Assembly (NCBI RefSeq): GCF_000003195.3
Contig: NC_012871.2
Span: forward strand, 57,155,802 to 57,219,801
DNA: 64,000 nt
DNA from: Sorghum bicolor
Lineage: Eukaryota; Streptophyta; Magnoliopsida; Poales; Poaceae
Direction of reading: 5' to 3'
Position 1 is the stretch's first letter. Every line of letters starts with the position of its first letter. Shown in pieces: positions 42,230-54,933 of the stretch. The notes below the pieces were generated by a model. The model was not told the origin of the DNA. It did not search any database and saw only the letters and a list, made by a program, of their open reading frames with translations. The position numbers and the translations under genes were made by a program.

Positions 42230-42922
42230 GGCCCCGTTTGGTTAGGCTTGATTTTTTTATCATCCATCACATCGAATGTTTGACACATGCATGGAGTATT
42301 AAATATAGACTATTTATGAAACTAAAAACACAATTAGAGGACAATTAGTGTGAAAAGTTTTTAGATTTTGACACTGTAGCACTTTCGTTTTTATTTGACA
42401 AACATTGTCCAATCATAGATTAACTAGGCTTAAAAGATTCGTCTCGCGATTTACAGACAAATTGTGCATATAATCATTTTTTATCTATATTTCATGCTCC
42501 ATGCATATGCTGTAAGATTTAATGTGACGAGGAATCTTGAAATGTTTTTGGTTTTTAGGTGAACTAAACAAGGCCTAAGGTCATGTTTAGATTGGAGATG
42601 AAAATTTTTTAGTGTCACATCGAATGTGTCGGAAGGATGTCGAAAGGAGTTTTTATGGACTAATAAAAAACAAATTACATAGCTCGTTAGAAAACTGCAA
42701 GACAAATCTATTAAGTATAATTAATCTATCATTAGCACATATGGATTACTGTAGCACTTAAGGCTAATCATGAAGTAACTAGACTTAAAAGATTTGTCTC
42801 GCGATTTTTAACCAAACTGTGTAATTAGTTTATTTTTTTATCTACATTTAATGTTCTATGCATGTGTCCAAAGATTCGATATGATGGATAAAAAAAATTT
42901 AGATAGAAAACTAAACGGGGCC
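42230..42922. mobile_element. Composite of nested GGCC...-family MITEs
   Basis: The outer ends are GGCCCCGTTTGG and AACGGGGCC, with TAA on each side (42227-42229 and 42923-42925). Within it, a second end AACTAAACAAGGCC finishes at about 42573, and repeated GATTCGTCTCGCGATTT words show that at least two copies are stacked. Confidence 0.65.
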
Positions 42923-43036
42923 TAAGGAGTGACGAGCCACTGATCATGTGCTGCAGACCTGCGGTGCTGCTGCTGCCCGCCAGCCCCTGTTATGATGGCA
43001 CAAATCCTTTACCCTCCAGGGCACGGAAGGAACACA

Positions 43037-43268
43037 GGCCTTGTTCAGTTTGCAAAAATTTTTGGATTTCGATACTGTAGTACTTTCATTTTTATTTAAC
43101 AAACATTATTCAATTATGAAGTAACTAGGTTTAAAAGATTCGTCTCGCGATTTACAGATGAACTGTGCAATTAGTTTTTATTTTCATGTATATTTAATAC
43201 ATCATGCATATGCCGCAAGATTCGATGTGACGGGGAATCTTGAAAATTTTTGGGAACTAAACAAGGCC
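43037..43268. mobile_element. Tourist-like MITE, GGCCTTGTTT family
   Basis: 232 bp from GGCCTTGTTCAG to CTAAACAAGGCC, flanked by ACA on both sides. It carries the interior motifs GTAGTACTTTC and GATTCGTCTCGCGATTTACAG. Confidence 0.85.
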
Positions 43269-46014
43269 ACAAATAATGAACCACGCGATTAGCGGATAGG
43301 AATCACTGAGTGGTCATGGCACAAGCTCCATCATTTCGTTTTCTAAGGCTGGTGACGCCACGGAGTATTTAATCATTCATGGCTCGCTCATGGAGTCATG
43401 GGGCCATGGCCGTTCACCAATCCAACACAAGGACAAAAAGCAGCGCAACTTGGACAGGGCCGGCGACACACACACACACACACTGTCACCAAATTGCAAC
43501 TATAGCTACTACTAGTATTTTTTTATGCTAATAATGAAGCTTTTGTGGCAACATTACGTGTTGCTGTTGTTTTTGGCAAGCACGGAAGGGCAACGCTCCA
43601 CGAAAACAACAGGGTGCAAGTTGGATGCCTTGCCTGCCTGGAATCAAACCCTTTTTTTCCCGTGAAAGCACCAGACCAGACCAGACAGTCAGCAGGGTGC
43701 GGCAAGTTGGAGCGGACGAGCCGTGTGTTTGCCCCGGGGCTGATATGATATGCGGCGCTCTGTGCGCTACCCTATGCTATGATGATAGGCTAAGGGGGCA
43801 TCTCCTTTTTTGGTTGCTCTGATGTTGATTGTCTTTGGTGTAAAACACCGTCTCAGTTGGTATTTGGTTGCAACTTGCAAAGGGCTGTCATCTGTCATCT
43901 GCAAAGGTTGACAAAGACAATTGCCCTATACAAGCATCACAAAGGATGGTCTTAGTAACCACATCAAGGAGAAAGTTAGCAAGAAGCTACCCTTTGATGA
44001 GCAAAGTTTGTCCCATTCTTTTGTTACTTCTCGAGGACGAGGTATGCATGAAGTCACGGACTCATGATACAAAGTTTGTTGAAAATAAAAAGGTTGTAAA
44101 AAAAACAAAACAAAAACAGTGCTTTAAGCTGGTTTATTAAGAGCATCGTCAACACTTACGTAAAACCCCTTCCAGTCTTGACTTTTTATATTATGAAGGA
44201 AAAAACACACTCCAACAAATGCTTATCCAAACTCCCGAGCTATCCACGTTTTTTTTAAAAAAAAACAGAGACATTCATATATACACGAACTACACAGACT
44301 CCCAATTGGTATTGGCACCCTTGGCGTTGTTGTTTTCTTTTTCTCTTTTTTTTTTCTTGAATCCTCGGTGCTCCATATTTGTACCCACCCGCCGTCCTCG
44401 GAAGGTTTGCCAGGATTGGATCTACTACCACTAATTTCAAATATGAGAACACTGATGGCTGTTTAGATCCCAAATCTTTACATCCCAAAACTTTTGGTTG
44501 TAAACTTTACATTCAAATATGTGTTTAGATGCTTTCCAATTTTTTTGGTCTGCAAGACACATGACACGGGTCCCTAAGCAAGTTTACACAGTTTTGGAGC
44601 TCCAAGGTCCCAAATTCCAATTTTTTACAGCCAAGTTTTACAAGCCCCTGTTTAGATCCATTCTTCCAAAAAGTGCTCATTTCTCTAAAAGTTTTGGCTG
44701 TTTGGCTGCATCTAAACAGACCCTGATAGATAGAGTAGGCAATAAATGTTCCTTTTTTGAGATTTTGGGTGTGGGTTATGGTGATAGGGATGTTCGGTCA
44801 TGGACCGACCACCGCCGTCGCCTGGGAGGTTCACCAAAATTGTAGTTGTTGTTTATAGACTTGAGAATACTTGGAGGTATAGCAAACAACAAAAATCCTG
44901 TTTTGAACGTTTTGGATGTGAGCTAGGATGCCGAGGATGGCCAGCCATGACAAGGAGCTGCGGCGGCTCCAGATGTACGTTGGCGACAACATGTATGTTT
45001 CTAAATCAACTTTAAGACTCATTTTTTAGATATTAATGGAGATGAACTTCTCTAGCCCCACCCGATCTGCTATTTTTTCAGCGTGTCATGCCCTCTTGTC
45101 ACTAGTCATAATGAAAAAAATACATAGTACAAAAGAACTAAAGCATATGCCTCCATAATATAAGACACTCCAGAAATTCTAGGGCAGATTATGGAGTAAA
45201 ACAATTGTCGTATGTAACTGACCTTTAATCGTGGGAATTCTTGTGCTTATTTGTATTTTTTGTCTATTGGTTAGGTTGAGAATAAACATTAATGACAGAT
45301 ATGCACATGATTGGGTCCAGTTAGCTAATTCACCTAGAATGCCTTCTAATTTAGGAAAACTTTCACACCTTATATTCTATATATAATCAAATCAAATATA
45401 TTTTATAATTAATGAAGTGAGATTTAAGTAAGGACAATCCAACACCATCATTGGTCTAGATAGGTGAGATCCAAGACGTCACTAGATCCTCTTCATCCAA
45501 TTCTAGTATGACATTCGAAGTTGGGAATATGTAATCTTGAGGGTAGTTTCCCTTATGTCACCATAATTTTGGATGTGGTTTGCACATACATTCCTCTTAA
45601 TCCTTCTATAAAATCTTTTACCTGAATTCATTCTTGCATAACCAATAATAAACATGCATGTTCTTTCGAACTCGACAGGTCTGTATTAGCATTTTTTTTA
45701 AAAAAATGTTTTTATTCTAGATTGTTGTTAGACCAAACACATGAATGATCCATGGGTGGGTGAGGGGCTAGGCCAATTACCTAGAGTTTGAAATCTATGT
45801 GAGGTCATCATTTATGTATAAGTAAGCATAAAACTTTATCTTGAATAACAAGAGACAATTATACCTAACTAGGAAACCAATCTAAAACATAGATAAGGGA
45901 GGCACAATGTAAACTTAACCCCGCACTATATAAGACAAGTTGATTGGCACCTCATCTCATACAAACAACCATCAACATACGAGGCATGGGGCAATAAACA
46001 ATACACCATGTATG
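43269..46014. other. Intergenic DNA
   Basis: No gene recognised. A probable MITE with GGCTGTTTAGATCC / CATCTAAACAGACCC ends occupies about 44457-44723, flanked by TGAT. A short AC run lies near 43469-43484. Remaining ORFs are short and unlike known proteins. Confidence 0.45.
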
Positions 46015-46256
46015 GGCCTTGTTTAGTTCATTTTTTTTGCAAAATAGTCATTGTAGCACTTTCGTTTGTATTTGACAAATATTGTCTAATCATGGATTAA
46101 CTAGGCTCAAAAGATTCGTTTTGCAAATTACAAGCAAAATGTGTAATTTGTTATTATTTTTATCTATATTTAATGCTCTATACATGCGCCGTAAGATTCG
46201 ATGTGATAGTAAATCTGAATTTTTTTTGTAAATTTTTTTTGGAAGTAAACAAGACC
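46015..46256. mobile_element. Tourist-like MITE, GGCCTTGTTT family
   Basis: About 242 bp from GGCCTTGTTTAGTTC to AAGTAAACAAGACC, with ATG on both sides, in keeping with a 3-bp target duplication. Confidence 0.8.
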
Positions 46257-46986
46257 ATGATGTTATTAGGCTCCGAAATCTATATAAATTTTATGTCCTA
46301 TGTGATACTCTCTAGTTCTTTCCGTTGTGCTATGCCCTATATTATCAACAATTGCCATGTAGGGAAAGCACATGCAAATCCTATGTATAACGTTTTGCTG
46401 AAATTTAGCTTGTCAGAGGAAAATATTGTTTATCCGCTAAAAAGTCGTGCTACTGACCATGTATTAGTAAGAAGAAGATAAGTATCGATTTAGGCATGTG
46501 CTACCAGTAAGTAAGAAGATAAGTACTCAAGACCAAGGATAAAATGAAGGAGCAGGAAGAAAGATCAGCCGGAACTTATCGTTCCAAACACACACACACA
46601 CGTCCACCACACGCCATAGGTAATGAGGTAATGCAGTGCCGGGTCTGCCGAACGCTCGGGCCGACGCGTGCGCACACCGCACGGCGGGCGCCTCAGTGTG
46701 ATTAGTGCTCCAATCTACGGAGTACTATATGCTTAATTTAAATTTGGCAGACAGTGTGATTTCCAGCCGTGTTGGTTACTGCCAAGTGCCGATTTGCGGC
46801 AAGCTCAAAGGATGAGACGTTTCTGTCAGGTACGCTACGGCTCAGGCTCAGGTGGCGAGAGATGGGCGACGTGTCTGACGTGGAGGCCCTGCGCGGCACA
46901 ACAACCCGGCGATTGGCCTCGCCCCCACAACCACATGATGAGGTGTCTGGCATCTCACGCACCACTGCAGATTTTTTTTTTTTTTT

Positions 46987-47229
46987 GGCCTTGTCTAGTT
47001 CCGAAATGTTTTCGGATTTCGACACTGTAGTACTTTCGTTTGTTTGTGGCAAATATTATTCAATCATAGACTAACTAGTCTTAAAAGATTCATCTCGTGA
47101 TTTACAGGCAAATTGTGTAATTAGTTTTTGTTTTCATCTATATCTAATGCTTCATGCATGTGTCCCAAGATTCGATGTGACGGAGAATCTTGAAAAGTTT
47201 TTGGATTTTGGGGTGAAGTAAACAAGGCC
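46987..47229. mobile_element. MITE, GGCCTTGTTT family
   Basis: From GGCCTTGTCTAGTTCCG to AAGTAAACAAGGCC, about 243 bp, with the standard interior motifs. Flanking duplication is unclear because the left side is a T tract. Confidence 0.75.
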
Positions 47230-48170
47230 TCTGTTTGTTTTTTTGATACTATTAGCACGACTGCAGATTTGACGCCACATGGACGCGACAAGTGGCGGTC
47301 CGGTACCTACGGGTCCACAACATAATGACCCATACCCCATTTGCTGCTGCCTGCTTATCCAAAGAGAGCCTCTTCGCCACACGCTCGAAGATTCTAGAGC
47401 ACGTGTCGTCAATTCTAAGAATCTTGGGTTTTCAACGTCGAAGCTACTGTGACTGTAGTACTACGTGACACAGTTTTCACGTGGTGATGGAGGAGTAATA
47501 GGGGCTCTCTAGGAAATGCAAAGTTTTTTACAAAATCCATTCATTTTTCATATCATAGAAAAAAGTTACAGAAATCAGAAAAAACAATCTTTTATTCTAA
47601 AAGGAGCCATGCATAACGAGAGATGCCACTACAAGTATATAATACTTGCTTCGTTGAACGTTGGACAACATGAGACGTGTTTTGAAGCAAGGAATATATA
47701 AAATTCTGTTTTCCAGGAAACGTAAAACGAATTGTAATCTATTGACCAACTTAATGCTAAGTCCTATACCAACCAAATACTGAACTGTAACTAAAGTGTA
47801 GATTGTTTTAAGGCTTGATTGTTAACATTTCAGCTCTGAGATCCAGGTTGGATTATAGTACTATCTGGTTATGGTAAGGTAATTTAAATATCATGTATAG
47901 TACAAACTACAAAAAAAAAATGAATAACTCTAAATGCCCACAACATATCTCTATATCCAGATTTAGGGTCTCTTCGCTTTTTTTTTGTTTTTACTATACA
48001 TTTTTTATGATTTTTTTATTTCAAACAGACCCTTATGATTTTTTAAGCTAAAAATGCCCTTAACGTGTCTCTACATTTAAATTCTAGATTCCTTGGAGCT
48101 ATAAATGCCCTCAAGGAATTTCACCCTATGTCAATTTTCTATGACCAACTTTATAAAATGTTGAACTAAT
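47230..48170. other. Intergenic DNA, no gene recognised
   Basis: Short ORFs only. A decayed repeat with CTAAATGCCC words is seen around 47930-48120. Confidence 0.4.
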
Positions 48171-48175
48171 ATTTA

Positions 48176-48417
48176 CTCCCTCTATCCCCAAATAAATCAA
48201 TTCATAGAATCAGTGCAATTCAAACTATCCTATGTTTGGCTAACTTTATATGAAAAAGTAAAAACATCCATGACATAATTTGAGCATATTATGAAAATAC
48301 ACTCTACGATATATTTAATGATACTAATTTAATGTCATAAATCTTGATGATTTTTTATCTAGAAATTCAGTCAGAATTTAAAAGTTTGGCTTTAAAAAAC
48401 TTGAGGTATGGAGGGAG
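48176..48417. mobile_element. Stowaway-like MITE
   Basis: CTCCCTCTATCCCC at the left and GGTATGGAGGGAG at the right, flanked by TA. About 242 bp, non-coding. Confidence 0.75.
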
Positions 48418-48429
48418 TACAACAACATA

Positions 48430-48690
48430 CTATTCCCTTCATTCTAAATTATAAGACACTGCAATAATCTTAGACAGTTAAAGAATCTCAAGTTTGATCA
48501 AAATTATAAAAAAACTATGAAAATTCGTGAAATCAAATAAATATACTATGAAAACATTATTAAAGAGGAATCTAATGATGTTTAGTTGACATCATAAATA
48601 TTATTAATTTATCGTATAAATTTGGTTAAACTTAAAATGTTTTGACTCTTCAAAATTTTTAGATTGACTTATAATTTGGGATGGAGGTAG
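48430..48690. mobile_element. Stowaway-like MITE, adjoining the previous one
   Basis: CTATTCCCTTCATTC at the left and GGGATGGAGGTAG at the right, with TA outside both. About 261 bp. It sits 12 bp after the preceding Stowaway. A third, right-end-only copy (GACGGAGGGAGTA) ends near 49032. Confidence 0.7.
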
Positions 48691-49562
48691 TAGTTTGATT
48701 GAGTCCACGCAGTTTTAGTAATGTTGCCACTTGAAACATACATGTTCTACTAGCATACTTGGTCCACCAGCCTATTTAATTTCTCCTCGGAACTTTCATG
48801 GTTCACCAGCCCATTTAATTTCTTCTAGAGAGTAGTACTTTAGCGCATGGTAATTGTTTGAGTCTGTTTAGTTGACATTAAATGCAGCTCGTTGGAACCA
48901 GAGAACCATGGCTTAACGTGCATGATTAAATGGTGGAATCCAAATTAATTGAGGGTAGAATGGTCTTTTGTTTGCCACACTAATTTGTCTAAAATCTGCT
49001 AGAAATAGCAGTATTTGAGGACGGAGGGAGTATTATATTTCGTGAGACACTGACATGGTTGATCCGCCCCTATTTGAAATTTAATATATGTCTTCATGCT
49101 ACGTTCATTTGCTATTATAATTTATTATTATTATATTTCCTTATAAATTTAGCTAATTAAGATTATAAGAATTTGACAAACAATATATAAAAATAGAATG
49201 GCTTATATATTTTAAATGGAGTAGATCCAAATCTCCGCTTCCGCTGTTTTTCCCGGCAAATTGGCACGATCATCATATATTCGTTTGATGGACGCGGTCG
49301 CGGTGAATGAAAACCTCAGGACAAGTAATGTGATTATTCTGACCACTTATCTCTCACAAAATTGTGCACGGCAATGCACCGCCGTTGTTTTGCTGCTAGC
49401 TCCGGCGGAGCCACCATCTGCATCTTGGTTTTGAAAGCCTTTCTCAGCAAGTTCCATCGGCAGAGCAGCCAGGAAGGCAGGAAGGTCTGACCAAATCACC
49501 TCCGTGTGTTTTACAAGCGTGATGTTTGATAGTATAATAAACATAAACACCTCCACAAGTAT

Positions 49563-49783
49563 GGCCTTGTTTACTTTCACTCAAAAACTCAAAATTTTTC
49601 AAGATTTTCCGTCACATCGAATCTTTAGAGACATGCATGGAGTATTAAATATACATAAAAATAAAAACTAATTGTACAGTTTGGTCAAGACGAATCTTTC
49701 GAGCCTATTTAATCTATGATTGGACAATATTTGTCACATACCAACAAAACACCTACTGTAGCGATTTTGCAAAATATTTGGTA
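49563..49783. mobile_element. GGCCTTGTTT-family MITE, right end truncated
   Basis: It begins GGCCTTGTTTAC and has the usual interior (CATCGAATCTTTAGAGACATGCATGGAG, CCTACTGTAGC) but breaks off at ATTTTGCAAAATATTTGGTA where the next MITE starts, so its right terminal repeat is missing. Confidence 0.7.
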
Positions 49784-50159
49784 GAGCATCTCCAACAACT
49801 TGGTATTTCAACATGCTATCCTATCAAATTTGCTAAAAACATAAAAATCATCCTCCAACAACTCCTTATCTCAACTTGCTAAATTTCCCAAGTTGCTATC
49901 CAGAGGTTTCTACTGGCGAGATTTGTCAAGTTGCTATCCCAAGTTGCTATCCCGAGCGCAACTGGTTGGAGAATGGAGACACATATTCTTTTACCAAGTG
50001 AGCGGGTCCCATCTGTCATCTTCTATTTTTACCAAGTGAGAATAGCAACTTATTGGAGACACATCCTTTTTTCTTTTGCTAAACAAATTAGCAACTTGCT
50101 ATAACTCAAGATTTGACAAGTAAATTTTATCAAGTTATTGGAGATGCTCACACAGCCTA
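49784..50159. mobile_element. MITE with GAGCATCTCCAACAAC ends
   Basis: About 375 bp with GAGCATCTCCAACAACTTG at the left and CAAGTTATTGGAGATGCTC at the right, a clear terminal inverted repeat. Internal words (AACTTGCTATCC) are repeated. Confidence 0.7.
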
Positions 50160-51463
50160 TATATATATATTAGTAGTAATATAACTGCATCTACTAGTAC
50201 TTGTATTAATTACAGAATTATTATTAGAAATAGATTCACCGACCCGACGGCGACATGAAATGAAACCCATCCAGATGCAGCCGCGTCGCGTGACGGCACC
50301 CACCCACATGGACGCGAAACCAGACCAGGCACAGCCGAGCAGCGAGCAACGAACGAAGCAACAGCAACACGCCCAGGATCGAAACGAAATGCCCGGTGAC
50401 AAGTGTGAAGAAGTGCCCCGGCACGGCAGCGCACGAAATCGAGCGGAGCAAGGGGCTTGGCCCCGCACGCTGGCCCCTCGGGGCCGCGACACGTCAGCAC
50501 GGTCGCGGCAGGATGATTGGCCTGTGTGTGTGTGGGCCCGCGCCCGCATGGACGGCTGGGATGTCTCGCCCAGGGTGTAGTATTATTTATCCGGCCGTGT
50601 GGCCGCGGGGCTCGCTCCCTCCCTCCACAATCCTTAACCTCCCCATCGTTCCATCGATTGGTGGTTGCGTCGTTTCTTCGAGTTCGTGGAGGTTGGAGTC
50701 GGAGTGTGAGTGGGCCGCGTGCGTGCGAGAGGATCTGAGCGGAGACGAGAGGGCATGGAGGAGAGCGAATAGCGGTTGCCGAGTCAGAGGCGTTGTTGTG
50801 GTTTCTGATCGTACTCGCGTGCGTTTGCCGGGCCTCGATTTCGAGCAGGCAACAGCTTTTTACCGGAGATTCTTGGGTGTGTGTGTGTGTTTTGGGCCTA
50901 CCCGAGGCGGGTTTTGTGTGCTGGTGTTCAGTTTTGTTGCCGGATTTTGAATTGGAGGAGGAGCGGAGATTTTTTTTTTTTGCCTGTGTTTTCGGGGGTA
51001 ATGGTTTTGGATTCCCTGTTTTGCCCGCCACATGAAGACTTGAGATTCATATAGGTTGTTGGTCTCGCGCTTCGGATTACTGAATTTTTGCTCCATTTTT
51101 TCGTTGTGCTACTCGTCAATCAAACCAGTGAAGTTTGAACTCTGAAAGAAGAAACTTTCCTAATTGGACCCGGTATTTCGTGGTTGGCGTCTAATCTAAA
51201 CAAGTAATTTTCCTGCTTATTAATTACTCTGCCCAAAAGCTTTCCGTTGGATCTACTTGTGAATCGTTTTTTTAAAAAAAAAATAAAATCTGAGAGATAT
51301 CCTTGTTGCTTTAGGTTTTCGACGACTCGGCAGATCCAGGGGGGGAACGCCGACGAATTTTGCCTGATTTCTCCGCGGTTTTTGGTCCGATCCAGAGGCT
51401 CCCAGTCTCAGGCTTTTTTTCTCGCGAAGAAGCAAGGTTTTCCCTTCTTTTTTTTCCCCCGCC
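50160..51463. promoter_or_regulatory. Probable promoter and 5' UTR of the gene at 51464
   Basis: GC-rich sequence rises from about 50250 towards the coding start, typical of a CpG-rich grass promoter and leader. Pyrimidine-rich tracts and a GTGTGTGT run near 50877-50890 are seen. No single TATA box is convincing. Long ORFs here, including a 273-codon minus-strand frame, are unlike known proteins. Confidence 0.35.
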
Positions 51464-53051
51464 ATGTCCATGGCGTTGAGCCGCTTCACGCAATGGCTGT
51501 GGCCGGGGGGCGCGGCGGCGCGGGTGGCGGCCACCCACGAGCACCCCAGCGCGGGGCTGACGAGCTCCTCCTTCCCGGACTTCCCATCCGGGTTCCGGGA
51601 GCCCGACACCGTCACGTTCTACACCGGCGGGGGCGCCGGCGGCCGCCGCGCGCGCCCGAGGAGGGTCAGCAACCGCCGCCGCAGCCGCGGGGAGGCCCGT
51701 GTCGACCGGGAGTACGACATGGTCATCGTCCCGTCCGACGGCGGCGGGTGCTTGTCCGGCTCCGACTCGGATGATTCCGATTGGTCCATCGGCTGGCTCG
51801 AGCCACAGGCGCCGGAGCTGCAGACGGACGGCGACCCTGAGAACTGCTTCGCCGTCCTCGTGCCCTGCTACCGCCATGGACGCCAAGAGCAGCAGCCCCG
51901 GAGGCACGAGGGCAGGTTTCTTGGCGCCGGCGCCCTCACCGATGGTGGCCTCTCTGGTGAGCATGCTCACCTCACCTCATTTGTGAATTCAATGTGCTTT
52001 CTTTGAAATCTTTGGTCAAATAAATTCGAAAAGCGATCATTGCTACTAAACTATATGGTACTAGCAATACTCGGATCTGTATATGTTAGCTTATTTATGG
52101 AAAGATTCAATTCTGTACATATTCAGGATTGGAAGGAAATCACGTACCCTACTAGCAATACTCGGATCTGTCTGTCTAGAGTAGAATTAGGAAGGAATCA
52201 TGTGAGCTGGTTGATTCTTGTGTACTGTGAATAGTTTAATCTTCTGATTCTTCTGTACTGTGAATAGTTCAATCTTCTGTTTCACAAGCTGACATAAACT
52301 GCCTAAATTCGGCACTTTTCACTTACAAAATTCTTGTTTTGGCAAGAATTAATTTGTTAAGCTGACATAACACAGAGTATAATAGGATAAGGAGCTATTG
52401 TCTTTATCAGGCAGACTGGATTTCTTTCCTTTTTTTCTGACAGAAATTGGTGGTCATATGCAACTAGGCATCAAGAGTTATTCCCTAATGATTGCTTTGT
52501 ATATGCCGTTGTTTGTTCAGCAATGAGCTGATTGGAGTAGTTCTATCGCATTTGTTGGAGCGGATTGGCTTAATAGTCATATCCCATTTTCATGATTGGT
52601 GCTGTTGATTCATGGATTTGGTGGCTTACTTTGTAGTACCATGGAAGATTTAAATACTATAATAATTTTGTTAGTTATAAAGTCTGTTGTGTAGTCAATT
52701 GGTGGGTACACTAAGACTTAGTGTCGTCTACTTCTGGTGTTTCAGTGAACAAAAAACTAACTCAATAATGTGTGACCTTCAGTTAGAGCTCTTCAATTGC
52801 CTGCTTAAACTGCTTTCTCTGATTGAACTTGTACAAACTAATAACATTCAATTGCCTTCTTTAGCCTTTCAATCTTTTAAAATGTTTCACATTTTTTTGT
52901 TCTGTTGTAGTCTTGTTTTATCATACAGCATCAAGTCCATCTAAACCTAACACGAGTGCAGTTTATGTTCTCCTCTAATATCCTTTCCCTCTTTTCATTT
53001 GCAGATGGAAAGAATTTTGTAGAGCAGTGGCTTTCTTCTCTCCAGAACTAA
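51464..53051 (+). CDS. Conserved-looking plant protein of unknown function
   Basis: Two exons, 51464-51956 and 53005-53051, joined by a GTGAGC...TTTGCAG intron of 1048 bp, give 179 residues. The tiny last exon encodes GKNFVEQWLSSLQN and a stop, and the split codon makes Asp at the join. The N-terminus (MALSRFTQWLWPG) is hydrophobic-aromatic; the middle is Arg-rich (about residues 66-80, GGRRARPRRVSNRRRSR). Then come REYDMVIVPSDGG, an acidic Ser/Asp stretch SGSDSDDSDWSIGWLEP, and CFAVLVPCYRHG. The DSDWSIGWLEP and VPCYR blocks look like the conserved core of a small plant-specific family, but I cannot name it or give a function. A second in-frame ATG two codons on (51470) could be the true start. 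Confidence 0.8.
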
Positions 53052-53813
53052 TATTGCCAGTCCTGTCCTAGCTACGCTGTAAATAGTAGTATTACTCTGT
53101 TTTGTTCTACTACGTTTGTCCTAGTCGCAGAATGTATCGATGAAGGAAGACATGAAAAAGCCCTAAAAAAAAGAAGGAAATCTAAAAATAAAAAATGAGG
53201 AGCAGTGGGATTCTGAAGCAGCACCAAATGGGTATGTCCTTCCTGAGGTTCCCAAGCTATTCTACTCTTGCAAAGCAAGGCGAAAGCTGAACTACACAAA
53301 CTGCGCGTCATCGAAAATGATTTTGCCGTCCTGATATGTGCTGAGTGCTAACTTATGATGATTGATAACACGTAGAGATGAACTGCTATTCCATTGTTAA
53401 TTTGTCCCACTTGCTTGCGGACCTCGAATTCTACTGCCTGTACATAGTGTTCTTGTAGTGTATATAGTTTTGCGCAGAGCTGCAGTTGCGCGATTTTTCA
53501 GAGTGTGGTGTGTGTGTGTCCTATTCTTACATGGGAATTGAATTCTGATGAATGAATCTATCTGCTGTATATAAATTATGACAATGTGTTCAATTCTGCT
53601 GTGTCATCCTGTCCTGTTGTATGATGTGCGTGATTGAATTTCTGTATATAGTTCTTCAGTGTCTGTGTGATGCACGTGAGTGATTGAATTTGCCAAAGGG
53701 GCACAAATCTGGGTAAGAAGAAACAAGTAGGTCTGCAGCAGATTCCAACATTTTTTTTCTTCTTCTGATAAGATTGCTGTTTTTCCATGGGTTGCGCCAA
53801 ACTTGATAGGGTC
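53052..53813. other. 3' UTR and flank of the unknown gene
   Basis: Probably 3' UTR followed by intergenic DNA. It contains repeated GTGATTGAATTTCTGTATATAG-like words near 53620-53690. No gene was recognised. Confidence 0.4.
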
Positions 53814-54450
53814 TTAGAGCAACTCCAACAGCTTTGCTATTCTTATTATGGAGACCTTTTAGAACTTTTATAGTAGAGAAATAGGCTCCAACAGATATGC
53901 TATTTGGTTTTATAAAATAGAAAGTTTGCTATCCTTTGATTTTCGTTGGCTATATATAGCCAACCACTGACACTAGCTATCTGATAGAAAGGCTGTTGTG
54001 AACCTCTTCTTTTTTAAGAAGCTATCTATTTTACAAAATGGCTAAACATTAGAATTTGGCTACTAATTTTAGCCAAGCCATTTGGATGCACGTAGAATTC
54101 CCGAAACATGGTAAGTCATTGTATCTTGAACTGTAGATTATTACCGAAACATGCTGAAGCAGTGTATCTTGAATTGTATTTCTGATATATCCTGAATTAT
54201 GTCTGTTAGAATCCAGGCTAGTATTATTTTAGAGATAGCAGTCCCAAACCCAACCCTAATGGGAAAATAGAAAAATATTTGTGAGTCCCTCAAATCATGG
54301 CCTCCCACTCCTCAAATAAAGGGGAGACCTCTCCTCCCCCAACCCACTATTTTTCTCGTTTTTACAACCCAAAATACATTTTGTATCTCCTCCGATAGCT
54401 AGTTTTCGTACCTTTGGGTTAGAGTTTCTTCTGAAGATGCCCTTAGAGGA
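53814..54450. mobile_element. MITE-like repeat with AGAGCAACTCCAACAGC ends
   Basis: It begins TTAGAGCAACTCCAACAGCTTTGC and contains the complementary words TTTTAGCCAAGCCATTTGG near 54070. Similar GAAGATGCCCTTAGAGG text ends near 54448. It resembles the GAGCATCTCCAACA family at 49784, but the right boundary is uncertain. Confidence 0.45.
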
Positions 54451-54701
54451 AAGTTAATGGAAATTGGTTCCACAAGAGCGGAGCAAATGAAAATTAGATG
54501 GACCGACATTATCAGTGGGCTTTTAATAGGCTATACAAAGTGCACGGAATTTAGTGGGCTTGTCATTTTCTAACAGTGGATTTCTATTTCGGATATGGGC
54601 TCAATCTGCTGTATACTCTTTTTTTAACAGTACAGAAGCAACGGCCCCACTCACTCACCTTTTTTTTTGAACTTAACACTGGCTCTACGGCCTTGTATTA
54701 A

Positions 54702-54933
54702 GGCCTTGTTTAGTTTGCAAATTTTTTCAAGATTCTCCGTCACATCAAATCTTGCGGCACATGCATGGAGCATTAAATATAGATGAAAACAAAAACTATT
54801 TGCACAGTTCATCTGTAAACCGCGAGATGAATCTTTTGAGTCTAGTTACTCTATAATTGGACAATGTTTGTCAAATAAAAACGAAAGTGCTACAGTGCCG
54901 TTTTTCACCATTTTTTGCCAACTGAACAAGGCC
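54702..54933. mobile_element. Tourist-like MITE, GGCCTTGTTT family
   Basis: 232 bp from GGCCTTGTTTAGTTTGC to CTGAACAAGGCC, flanked by TAA (54699-54701 and 54934-54936). Confidence 0.88.

Noticed and set aside
50210..51031. 273-codon minus-strand ORF in the leader region of the gene at 51464
   Set aside because: It has no recognisable domain, is rich in Arg/Thr/Pro as expected for GC-rich leader DNA, and lies opposite the probable promoter and 5' UTR of a well-supported plus-strand gene.
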